Of a stretch of DNA of 64,000 bases, positions 26,095 to 37,600 are shown in pieces. The notes below the pieces were generated by a model, which had not been told where the DNA came from, did not search any database, and saw only the letters and a list, made by a program, of their open reading frames with translations. This DNA comes from Petrolisthes cinctipes (taxonomy: Eukaryota; Arthropoda; Malacostraca; Decapoda; Porcellanidae). Position 1 is the first letter of the stretch; every line of letters begins with the position of its first letter. Position numbers and translations under genes: made by a program. The DNA lies in assembly GCA_033782935.1 (NCBI GenBank), contig JAWQEG010004843.1, positions 55,061 through 119,060 of the forward strand, given 5' to 3'.

Positions 26095-26530
26095 GACAGC
26101 ACATGCACCACGAATGTTCTTTCAGACAGGAGGTACAGCAAAACCTTTGACAATGACTATTTTCACACACTTCTTATGCACATTTATACACTGAATTTAT
26201 TATGCACACATGCACATCCATATGCCAAATTTATATGTACACGTGCACATTGACTGTAGTTATAATTTATGTAACATAAGAGTAGGGAATATGTCACTAT
26301 TAAAAATGAATAGGGTGAATATGCTGTGGTTGTAGTGCCTGATGTAAAGATATTTACTGTATGGCATTTAGCTGTGTTTAACATGGTACAAAAGCCCTAT
26401 ATCTTTGATTCATACATGCTGCATTATATAAATATGACGATTGAAAAAAAAAAAAGGTAGTCTTGATTTAAAATAATTAAAAAATGATGGCTTGTGATTT
26501 AGGGTTACAGCACACTTTGTAATGGCTAGT

Positions 26531-26578
26531 TTAAGAGAAGGCAACCAACCCAGCTTTGGGTTGGTTGCCTTCTCTTAA
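26531..26578. repeat. Perfect 22 bp-stem hairpin with TTAA ends
   Basis: TTAAGAGAAGGCAACCAACC continuing to 26552, a 4-base loop GCTT, then the exact inverse through 26578. Both outer ends are TTAA. Confidence 0.95.
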
Positions 26579-27625
26579 TTGATTTGGCTCTGGTTACTCT
26601 ACCTCCGGCTCTTGCATCCTCTAGGAGATAAAGTGGAGCAAAGATATTACACATACCTTACAGAAGAATGATGTAAAAACAGACTTGTAAAGATTTTGAG
26701 TCGATGAGCATTTAAGGATAAGGAGACTGCTGGTAAATAACAAAACGAATTCAGTACAATACATACAGCTGTGTATATACAGTAGCAAGATATTTTGTAC
26801 TTAATGATATATGAGCAATTACAGCATATGATAATACAGTATAATCAATATGTTACTGATGTCCCACTAGCCAGCATAGATGTGAAATAATTGTTTTTAC
26901 AGTTTTATGTATGCACCTTGACTTGCAACATTTTATTTACTAACCATAGCATAAGAGGAATCGAGTGTTTGCCGTGTAGTGAACCGTCAATGTAAATTCA
27001 TACTAACAACTTTATATTATGCACAAGTATTTTAACCATTTACCAGTAAGTATATACAAGCTGTTTAATGTTTCTTCAAAGATGATGTAACACACATGAA
27101 ACAGTACATATCAGGGAGTAGTCAATGCAATTCTTCATATACGTAAAGCCTACAAATGTTTCACCCGGACCACCTTGGCTCTCATTCTGTCTTGTCACCA
27201 GAACATATGTACTTGGTTGATCAAAGCTTCATACAATGGAGATTATGACTAGTAGATGTTTTACAATCAAGGAGGTCCATCAGTCTTAAGACCAGAAAAA
27301 AACATCCTTTTTTCACTAAGTATTACCAGGTGTTATATATATGGGGTTAATTGCTGTTCACTGTTATTAGACATTTGTTTTCATAATTAATTTAATGACG
27401 CCCCTTAATCCAAGGTAGGTGTGAAGAGAGAAAGCAAAGACTACAGGTTTCATAAGGAAGATGATTTAAAGCTGTGCAGTGTTCTCTTTTCTTGCAGGTT
27501 TATATTAATAGCTTGTCAAGGAATAGGTGGCCAATATACCAGATGTGTTCCTTATTTGTTGTGCTTAACAATTCTGCCCAGTATTACTAGGTGAGAGGAA
27601 GCTTAATGGAAATGATACTGTGCAT

Positions 27626-27656
27626 GGTGGATCTGTTGGCTGGTTACAGATCCACC
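27626..27656. repeat. 11 bp-stem hairpin
   Basis: GGTGGATCTGT and ACAGATCCACC, perfect, separated by 9 bases. Confidence 0.85.
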
Positions 27657-29206
27657 TGTCACTAATTTCATAGCATAGATACTTGTTTCACAAATTGAGA
27701 ATGAGAGCCAGGGCAGATCAAGGTGAAAATGAGGCAGCTGTATCAGGATTGGTTACACTTGTTTAACTTTAGCATCATTATAAAAATACTATTCTGTGAT
27801 ACCTCTGCTCAGTACTTTATTTAATAGTTCTGTGTCTTTGTCCCATTTTGTATTAAAGCAGGTAGATTATTTCTTTTGTAGATACCATAATTCTTTCCCC
27901 TTCAGCTCTTAGGGTTTGATGTAAAGAAATTTGCTAAAGAATATTTAGTGAATTGGTTTTAGGGGGCACAAGGATGATGGCTGGTGAATTGGAGGCTAGT
28001 AATTCCTTCAAACTGTGCTATAAAACAGACCACTTAAACTGTAGTATAGTTCTGGCACAGCTTGGAGTAATTAAATAGCTTTTATTTCCTTCCATGAAGT
28101 TCATATTTTTCAAGTACAGTATTGTGAAAATTACATTTCTGGTATAACCATGGGACACAACTGGTACAGTATGTGCTTAGATCTTTGGCAATGTGTCAAG
28201 AGTGTATGCAAGAAAACTCGTACATTAGGTGATGCTATTCGATTATTACTGTAACTCCTTACAATTATATGGAGCTGTTCTGATCAGTGATGATTCTTGC
28301 ATATGACCTTTGGGTAGGTAAATATGGTTTTTGGTTATATTTTTTGTGCCCCAACCAGTGTGTTCATATTAGGTACAGTCTGGAAAGTGAAATATATCAA
28401 CAGCTAATGTATGTCTAGAAAGATATTCTCTTGTGTTGATTATAAATATGTTGCAAGTCTCCAATATGATTTTTGAAACGTGTCTCTGTAATTGAGATCT
28501 GATAAATTTTCCCTATAAATTGTTTGTTTAATAGTAGGTTGTAAGACTAAGCAGTGTCTATTTTTGATGCTGCTGCCAGTTATTTTGTTTATCTTCTGAG
28601 TTGAACTATTCCTTCTTCCCCTGTTCTTCCTTAAACTTACTGTCTCACCCTCTTTCTCATTTATTTGTCAAGATTTTTCCATAGTTTGTGTGCTCAAATA
28701 ATCTAAATAATTTCTTCCAGTTCAACATGATCAGTATTATGTTATCGAAAGGTCACACTAGGCCACTGAAGTTTGTCATGCGTTTTAAATGAAGAATTGT
28801 GTAATACTTGTTTCTTTTGAATGAATCAGCGTAGTAGCTTGGAGGTGCAATCTGTATTTTACTCCTATTTTCTTTTTCAAACAGTTCAACTTTATGAAGT
28901 GGTGTATATATGTATATCCTGTAGTCATAGTTTCGCAGAAGTGTTCCTCAAATCTTCCAGTCCATCTTGTCATTACCGCTTTCAGAAGCTTGTAATTTCA
29001 ACCCTGTGCCTACTACTCAGTGTATCATTGATGTACATGCGACTGAAATTCCAAGAAGCTGTGCTTGGTAAGGTGACCACAGCTAGCTCAGGAAGTTAAG
29101 GAACATTTTAGCGAGACTTTGTGTCCACACATCCTAGCAACATGGTGGTGGTTTGGGGTTGTTTATTATAGTGTGGTCTAATGACTGGGTACAAACATTG
29201 TAACAG

Positions 29207-29377
29207 TACAGTCATGATCCAGAATTGGTATCCAGGCCACTTGTTTACTGTATTTATAAATCATGAGAAACATCACTGAATTGGTTCCAATATTCATTCT
29301 TGACATAATTTGGTATAATAATAGTGTGTCCTATGATTAGAAGCAAGCCTGGATACATGTTTTGTCATGTGACTGTA
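29207..29377. mobile_element. Tc1/mariner-like MITE, related to family A
   Basis: Left TACAGTCATGATCC.. TATCCAGGCC, right inverse TACAGTCACATGACAAAACA with TGTATCCAGGCTT. It shares TATCCAGGC with the element at 6042. 171 bp. Confidence 0.65.
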
Positions 29378-30252
29378 CCTCATCAGTAAGCTGGTCTGTA
29401 CAGAAGCTCTCCCTTGATAGGATCCATGTATGATTATGAATAATACAGTATTTTCATGTGCAACTGCTGGTTTTATTTACAGGATTGCAATTAACTTTAA
29501 AACTAAACTTTGTGCATTCCTGTTCTTAGTGTGCTGAGGTTGCATCATATTACATGGTGAAATGAAGAAATGGGAGGTCAGTGTGAAACTGAGCATTTTT
29601 TAATTTGTGGGGAGTAATGTATTGTATATGCAAGTCCTCCAAGCTAGAACAGGAGGGTGCTGCACTTCCCTACGCATTTTACATGCAGTAATAAGTCTTG
29701 AGCCATGGCCAAGACAAGGATGCCAGTGTCAAGCAGGTGATGGTTAAGAATGTAACAAAGGGGTATTTATAATTTTGTACTTTTTCAGGGTGAATAATTT
29801 TACTGATGTAGAATTCTGTTGTGGCAGTCAGTGTGTGAGGCTGCACTTACACTATAGTTGTAGATTATCACTTGTAATAGCTGCAGCATCATTTGTATAG
29901 AATGGGATTGTGAGGTTAACAAGTCATGGAGGAAGAGGCTAAAGAGTGAGGTTAAAACAATAAACCATGGGGTGTGCAAATTACCAGAATATTTACTTTG
30001 TCTTTTGGCTAAGTATATGGGCTAGTCTGCCCTGGCACAGTTTGATCTATGACATGTATTACTGAAATAGCTGATAGTATATATCCATAACCAACATTGC
30101 AAAGCCTATTCATGACTGGCTGAGGCTTGCTATCCAAAACTTGGGAAACTGCATTTGCCAATTAGATGCAATCTACTGGAACATTGGAATCAGTTGTAGG
30201 CAGTACCATCAGCTAGAGATAACCAATAATGGTATCATGGTCTTCATCTCTT

Positions 30253-33200
30253 CTACTGCTGTTTGAGCTTCTTAGAGGGTGGTGACTCTTCTTCTTCTTC
30301 CTCCTCTTCCTCTTCCTCCTCCTTCATCCCTGAGTCTGTCTCTTGGAAGATGGGCTGTGGCTGGTTTCGCTCATATGCTGGCGTTACCCAGTAAGGGTTT
30401 TCGGCAGCTTCTTTGGCATATTTGAGAAGGGCCTCCCTGGGGTCCCCCTCTTCATGTACCTTGTTGCGGAGGCCCATGTTGCGGATGATGTATGAGGACA
30501 GTGTTGATCCTCCAGCAGACACCCGACCTCCAGAACCGGCCTTACCAACAGGCAGGTCTGGCTGGCGTGACTTGATGGGATCTTTTCTGTCCCTCTCCTC
30601 CAGCTTGCGTGTGGATTTGTGGCGTTCCTCACGGAACATTGGCAAGGCATGTGGGGTGATAACCTGCTGTGACACCACCACCTCTGCTTGCTTGGATCGC
30701 TTCTTATGCCGTCCAGCCACCAAGACTGCACCATTACGTGAAATTTTAGGTTCATACAGGATCCTGATCTTGCCATCACCACATCCAACCATCACCTGGT
30801 TTAATCTGGGATGCCAAATTATCCTGACCACATGACTTGGCCCAACTTCGAGTTCTCTAACAATATTCCATGTGTTGCGGTCAACTACAATTAGCTTTCC
30901 TGCTTTCTCTCCTTTGTTAATGGAAGTTCCAGTCATAACCATCTGATCATTTGGACTGAACACACAATTTGTCATGGGAAACCGACTGAAAAGGCCCTCC
31001 TTGGCATGTACACTAGTTTTTGTGTTGCGTATGTCCCACAGCTTTAGCGTATCGTCCCCTCCTCTTGTTGCAAAGCCTCTATTATCATAGGCAAATGTCA
31101 ATCCTGATGTGTCACTTCCTCTGGTATGGGCAGTCTTGATGTTTATAGCTACATTAACGAAGGATTTGCGGTGGTCCCACATCTGAATGGATCCATCATC
31201 ACAAGCACATGCCACCAACAGGCCATCTCTGTTGTAGGCACATGTGATGGGGATCGTCTTGAGCCCGTTCAGTGCTCGTGCTTTAATGACATTCTTTTGG
31301 CTCCCCGGACGACTGGTTTGCCAGAGACGACATGTGCCATCCATACAGGAAGTGAGGAATTCTTCTTTATCCCTTGGGTGCCATACACCACAAGTTAGTG
31401 CAGCAATATGTCCCTTAGTCCGTGCCATATCATGGAGGTACATATCCCCACGCACACATTCAAATAATTCAATACCATCCCTATCATATACTTTGGCCTG
31501 TTGTGAGCCAGACACTACCAAAACTTTGTCTCCTGTGCAGCTGTAGTCAACACTATTTACTGGGTAGCCATCAGCTGGACAGAAGGACCTGAAAGCCTCC
31601 TTGGACTGATCCATCCCCTGAAAGTCCCAGTACCTCACATCATAATCCAGGCTTCCACTCACCAGCCTGGTACCTGAAGAGTCGACTGCTAGTGCCGAGA
31701 CAGTTTTGGTGCCATGTTCCAGGATAAGTTCATGAGAGGAGGGCAGCCAATGTTCCTTATCCTCTTCTTCCTCACTCTCTGCTTCAGGACCTGCATCTTT
31801 GGGTGGCTCTAACCCCGGGGGAAGAGGAGGACCTATAAACTCATCCTCATCTTCACTTTGGGATTTACTCTCAGTCACAGCAGACTTTGTGGAGTCATTG
31901 GGTGCTGGCAGTGATGCTTTTATTTTTTCTTCCTCTAAAGACTGAAGTTTCAGTTTCTCTGCAATTTGAACCAGAAACATTTATTTGGTATATAATAATA
32001 ACGTGCAGTCATTAGTATCGCGAATTGATTTCCTTTTTTCTTAGGTGTAGGGGTGCTATAAAAGGATATAAGGAATTTTTCCTGTGGATGAAAGAATTTG
32101 TGGGAGGAGCTGAGAATTTTCATGGGCTTGGAAGGGAGAGTGAATGTGAGTGCAGTCCATTTCACTGGGTATTTTATTACTATCCGTTTATTTTTTAATT
32201 CAATTATCACTCCCTGGCCCATCCTTGATAAAGTGAAACTGGGGTACAGTAATAATAATGAAGGCTGGGAATTTGAAAAAAATAAATAAAAAACACACAC
32301 ACACACTTCAAGGTCCAATGATTATCAAAGTGATCAATCCTGTTTTGTTATGGCTGGTCAGATTGTACTGAAATGAAGAAAATATATGATTGGGAGATTT
32401 TAAAAATAAGAAGATATTGTCGTGCAACTGTGGAATTCCTCATTAGCTTTACAGTATCAACAAATATTTAGTGTATGGTGTTTTTGTTTATTTCATGCAA
32501 GAATTATAAAAAAAACTTGTTTATACAGTACAGTCAAAATATAATACGAAGGTTACCTATGTTCTCTCTGTTGCGGTCTACAGCAGATTTTCGCGTCTCC
32601 TCCACCAACGAGTCAAGGTTGAACTCCTTCGCTTTCTTTCCAAATCCAGAAAATCCCATCATGGACTCCAAGTCTCCTGTGAAATACACTTTATACTTAA
32701 TACAGTACAATAATCATATACTAAGAATATAAAAAGTTTTTCAAATGAATTGTATCCAGAAACATATATTATATCCTGTAAAATCTATACTGGAATGAAG
32801 CACACTCGTGATACATAATTTCTGACCAAGAGGTCTTACAAGCTTCACGTCTTCCGTCCATACTTCAATTTCATATTAAAAAATATATATGAGTGACTAA
32901 TTTAATGGTTAAGATATATAGCAAATTTTATGCATTTCCAGATCTATACCTTAATACAGCGTATGTATTAAGAGTATGGCCTGTGTCTGGCCATGACTTG
33001 GTCACCACTAGTTGTAATACTCCCTGGTCAGAAATTATGTATCATGAGTATACCTTACTGAAAGCAAAGCTAAATTTGCTGCAAGCCCTTTTTACCTGGA
33101 CTGGTTTCAGAGGCAGTGTTGTTGTCCTGGGAAAACTTTCCAAATGAACCAAATCCGGAGGTGGCAGGTTCAGTGGTCTCATCGTGGAGAGTGGGTGTAG

Positions 33201-33312
33201 GAGTGGTCTGGTCTAGTGGTGGTGGTGGTGGTGGGATAGTCTCGGGTAACTTGCTGCTCCCACTCAGGTTAAACCCAATCTTGCCAAACACAATCTTCCC
33301 TCGGTTCATCAT
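30253..33312 (-). CDS. WDR70: WDR70, WD-repeat protein 70
   Basis: Nuclear WD40 protein linked in the literature to the DNA-damage response and histone H2B ubiquitination. Exons in transcript order: 33312-33096, 32676-32557, 31958-30253, in phase with GT-AG borders, giving 680 residues (human 654). Exon 2 carries the family signature GFSGFGKK (residues 80-87). Exon 3 has a Glu/Asp-rich linker with IGPPLPPG, then about seven WD40 blades starting at HELILEHGTKTVSAL and including RYWDF, CRLWQ, IQMWDH and LKLWDIR. It then has the conserved ITPHALPMFREERHKSTRK and GGTLSSYIIRNMGL segments, and ends in a run of 12 Glu followed by SKKLKQQ, a likely nuclear localisation signal. The 72-residue first exon includes a Pro-rich run and its own GFGSFGKF. 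The first of two tandem ATGs is taken as the start. TTTACAG just upstream could be an acceptor for a 5' UTR exon. Confidence 0.96.
31959..33095 (-). other. WDR70 introns 1 and 2
   Basis: Intron 1 is 33095-32677 (donor GTAAAA, acceptor TTCACAG). Intron 2 is 32556-31959 (donor GTAACC, acceptor AAATTGCAG). Both interrupt phase 1 codons. The 120 bp exon 2 (32557-32676) lies between them. The introns are A+T-rich and show no other gene. Confidence 0.85.
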
Positions 33313-34617
33313 GCACTGTAAATATACCCTTATTTATGATTTATTTTTTCATAGATGATGGCATTAGTACTGTACATTCAATCTTGTCTTGAACTCATCA
33401 CACCCAAACAAATTAAATTATTGGTTTAACTTTACTAATAGACAATATATACGGCAACCCAAGTCAACCAATAATTTTTTTTATGTCTCTCTTTCATGTT
33501 CTTTAGGCCTACATCATGGCACTTAGTTGTAAAGTGTACAGTAACTTGAAGGAATGATTTTAACTTGGTTTATGGTTACAACTATACACTTCTGGTACAT
33601 TATCTTTTTATCATATTCTAACACTTTGGACCATTCTAAGACAATATTTCTCTATGGCACTTCTGACATTTCCAATATATGCCTCCTCACAGATTATATT
33701 ATGATAGGTATATTAGAAATCCGTACCCCAGATTTGGTATAACTAAAGGACAGTTCCATATAGTAAGCATTTTATATATGTGTGTATTTTACTAGTTATG
33801 ATCAATTTGACAAAACTTTACTTAGGACAATACAAACCCAAAGTTACGGTTACCGTTAATTTTAACTACTGTATAACAACAATCAACAACTATAATTTCT
33901 CAACTTAACACTTATTCAGATTATACATACACCTTCCGTTTTGGGCCTCCAACTTAACCACCTCACTCAGTACACTACAATATTAAACCTGCACCACCAC
34001 TTGGTACTATTAATATAGAATTCTACTATGATCCACCACCACTCGAGAAAAATGTAAACAATAACAACTCAGCCTTTCTTGCCATATACATCAAATTTCT
34101 TGGACTAGACTGCCAAATCTTTACAGTATTATATAACTTATTCTCCTATAATATATTATTTTAAATCACTATAGAGGCACATTACTCAGAAATAAAAAAA
34201 ATTTAAACCTGAAATTCCCAAGCCTGTCATAACATCACAATTGTACACATGTCAAGATTGTACCGGTGACATCACATCATTACAGTACTGCCAGATACAG
34301 GAACATTTCTCTGTTTTTGTTCATTTTGAAGTCCACACAGGGAAATTATGATAGACAAATTGTTCAAGAGTAATTAACAAGGAAAGTTCTACCAGACGAA
34401 ATACCAAAAAAAAAAACGTCAATGTTCAATCAAGAGTACACAGGGAATTATTATTGAGGCAAAAGGGAAATTCTGATGTTGTTGAAGTTGGAGAAATTTC
34501 GTCAAGCAGACCTGGCAACACTGGCCATTATATATAAGCTGAGTGACAGATGGAGAGGTGGACGTAGATATATATATATATATATTTTTAATCTTATTCT
34601 GAACTCCAGCAACAACT
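33313..34617. promoter_or_regulatory. Divergent intergenic region, WDR70 (-) and AP3M1 (+)
   Basis: These 1.3 kb separate the two start codons and must hold the promoters of both genes, or a shared one if WDR70 has an upstream 5' UTR exon. A 93 bp sequence at 34430-34522, ending in CCTGGCAACACTG, is also found upstream of SDHAF1. A TATATAA string at about 34530-34536 lies 82 bp before the AP3M1 ATG, a plausible distance for a TATA box. A (TA)n run lies at about 34569-34585. Promoter function is inferred from position. Confidence 0.55.
34430..34522 (+). promoter_or_regulatory. Promoter-proximal repeat copy A (upstream of AP3M1)
   Basis: Shares TCAAGAGTA, GGAATTATT, GAGG(C/T)AAAA.GG, TTCTGATG, AAGTTGG, ATTTCGT.AAGCAGACC and TGGCAACACTG in the same order with 54313-54225. 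It ends 95 bp before the AP3M1 ATG and points toward it. Confidence 0.6.
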
Positions 34618-37600
34618 ATGATTCACAGCCTCTTCATTATTAACTCGTCTGGGTAAGAGAGATGGAGTAGATATTATCATTATCCTCTTTATTATAATTA
34701 TTGTTATTATTATTATTATTATTATTATATTATTATTTTCTTGCTGGATAATGAAGTACTTGCCGGTTTGTTTGTTTTTCTATTGTCATCATTAACTTAT
34801 TTTGTAACATTTCAATACTTTCAAGGGATTTAAAGTCAGAGGATATGTTCACTGTTCTCCCTTTTTTCTTATTTGCTCTCGAAAATATTGCTGTGTACTG
34901 TATATTGGTTCGAATGAGGTTAGTTGTAATCTTTCGGGAACAAGGTATACATAGGTAAGTTAGGTTCCAGAGGACAGTAGGTTATTTTTATTTTACCATA
35001 ATTATGTTCAGTACTGGTATTTTTTGTTATTTTTTAGGATAATCTCAGGAATCACACCTTGTCATGCATTATAATGAGAATCAGCAAACTTATACTTAAC
35101 ATTATCCCATTATAAAGGTTTTATTTGTCAGTCTTGCATATTTACACTATAAAATGTGTCATAAATTCATCCCCTGACCGAAGGATGCTGTGATCCAGGT
35201 TAGGTCAGTTTAAGATAGATGAAACTTAGGTAGGGGTTTTCAGTTCAAAATTAATGCCATTTTAAGGGAGGAATCTGTTGTTGGTAAAGTGATGGGCAAG
35301 TGAATCCTCCAAATTATGCCACAAAAAAAATCCCTTATTAGTACCACTTGGGTCATCTGTTTCCTGGCGTAGTTTGGAGAAATCAGTATCCCTCAAATTA
35401 TCAGAAAGAGATTCCTCCCTTAATTAATGTCTCCTTTTCTAGGGATGTGTTTATGGAGAAACATTGGAAGAGTGTCATTCCACGTTCCATCTGTGACTAC
35501 TTCTTTGATGCCCAGAGAAAGGCCAGTGGGAATGAAGACATCCCCCCTGTCATCACCACCCCACACCACTACCTCATCAGTGTTCTACGAAACAACCTCT
35601 TCTTTGTGGCCGTTTGTATGACAGAAGGTGAATAGCTGTGCACATGGTTATATAAGCTGGAATCTTATGCCAATAATGAATAAAGTTGATTAAAAAGCGT
35701 TATATAAATTGAAAAACAAGGCAGTAGATTGTACAGTACTGTATCGACTCTTAGTGAGTTAGTCTACACATCAGATTGTATAACTTATCTTGCTTATGTT
35801 ATTAAGAACATTAACATTATTGCTGTATATATTAGTTGGCAAGTTTTCCACCATTTCAGTTCCACCTCTCTTTGTGATCGAGTTTCTTCATCGTGTTGTT
35901 GACACATTTGAGGACTATTTTGGGGAGTGCACCGAGTCCATCATCAAGGAACACTATGTCGTTGTGTACGAGGTCTGTTGGTCACCTCATCTAGAGTACT
36001 GGTTCTATTTTTCCAGAGGTCACCCTGTATAATTAGTTTTAACTTGTGTTATCTATGGTACAATACAATATTAACATAAAATAGGATGATTGGGCCCTCA
36101 TTGGGTGCACATGGAACCAGTAGTAACTACAGTATCTAGAATTTTCTCAATTATACTGTAGTGTAACTGGATATATCCTACTTTTATTAACAAACTTAGG
36201 AATATATACAGTAAAAGTTGAGATCTATAAAAACTAGTAATTTAATTAATACTGGTTTGTTACCTGTAAGTATATTAAGTCAATTGACAAAAGATTATTC
36301 ATCCCTGCGAGGGGAGAAATACCTGGGTTGTGGTATCTTTCTTGAGGATAAAAAGAGAGAAGTGTGCAAAGCCATACCATTAATATGTCCTAAAGACCTT
36401 GATTCTTTCAACTTCAAAAAATCTGAGAAAAGTTAAAAATTGAGAGTCATTTAAATCTGTCGCAGAAAAACGAATGCTTTAATTTGAAATTTCTGAATAG
36501 CAACTGTAGAAGTGGAGCCAATCTTACATATGTACCTTGTTGCTCGATGCCATTCAGAAAAATGTAAAATTTCATTACTGATTCCCCATTATTCTAGTGC
36601 AATTCTTTTATCTACACTGTTAATTGATTATGGGGCCATGTTTTTCCTGAAAAGCAATGTCCTTCCATTGTTATTGTATCTCTTTTCAACCCTAGACTGA
36701 CATGCTATCTGTATATCCTTCCTCATACAACATTTTGTCCTTCAAGAAATTTAATTGCAGGCACTAATTGGATATGGGTTCATAATTAATCCTTCTTTCC
36801 TTCTACAGCTTTGGGTAAGATACCATTGCCCATGGCCATGATTTAGAAATATACCTTATACAGTACAGTCGATATCTATCTATCTATGTATATAAAGTAC
36901 TGTATATGAATATATATACAAATGTTTTAGAGATACGGTATAGCAAATTTCTGTATTTTGTTGTTTTCATGCAGCTATTGGATGAGATGTTGGACAATGG
37001 CTTCCCCTTGGCTACAGAGAGTAACATCCTCAAGGAACTGATCAAGCCACCTAACATCCTCCGCACCATCGCTAACACAGTCACCGGCAAGTCAAAGTAA
37101 GTACCTCTCCAACACAAGCACACACATAAAGATAGTAATTGCAAAATTTTATTATTTATTTTATACATTACATTGCATTAATCACAAATAAATCTAAAGT
37201 GCCCTTTCATATAAGAAAACAGATGATCTTGATTTACTGAGGTGTTACTCTTCTAAGTAAAAGTAATTTTAATTAAATTTAAGTTAGATTTGGTTGTTTC
37301 TCTCTGGGTTGTAAAATGAGCTCTGTTTTTGTTTGATTATCAATATCTGACCTCATCAACACATGTCTGTCTGGTGGACTTCCTAGCCTGACTTGGAATA
37401 TACATGTACAGTACTGTACCTGTGGTTGGGGTTCAGTTGTAAGTGAATTGAAAGTGTCCCAGGAATTAATGGTTAGAAGATACTGGTACAGCCAAAATAT
37501 AGTGTATTGCTGTAGTATGTTACCCAACCACATAATATTATTTTGATGAGGTCAGATACAATAAGTTGTTGAAAATTTATATATATTTATGCACGTATCA

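Larger units (their letters stand above)
23800..30252. other. Intergenic stretch between the LDLRAP1-like gene and WDR70 (convergent)
   Basis: The flanking genes converge, so both 3' UTRs should lie here. No conserved coding sequence was recognised. Contents: an A-rich run at about 24605-24650, a C homopolymer near 25250, diverged fold-back copies near 25475, 25735 and 27965, hairpins at 26038-26094, 26531-26578 and 27626-27656, and a TA-flanked element at 29207-29377. An open frame after an AG at 25027 could be a further LDLRAP1 exon, but its product looks non-coding. Confidence 0.6.

Noticed and set aside
30413..31546. Plus-strand open frames opposite WDR70
   Set aside because: Shadows of the long WDR70 exon on the other strand.
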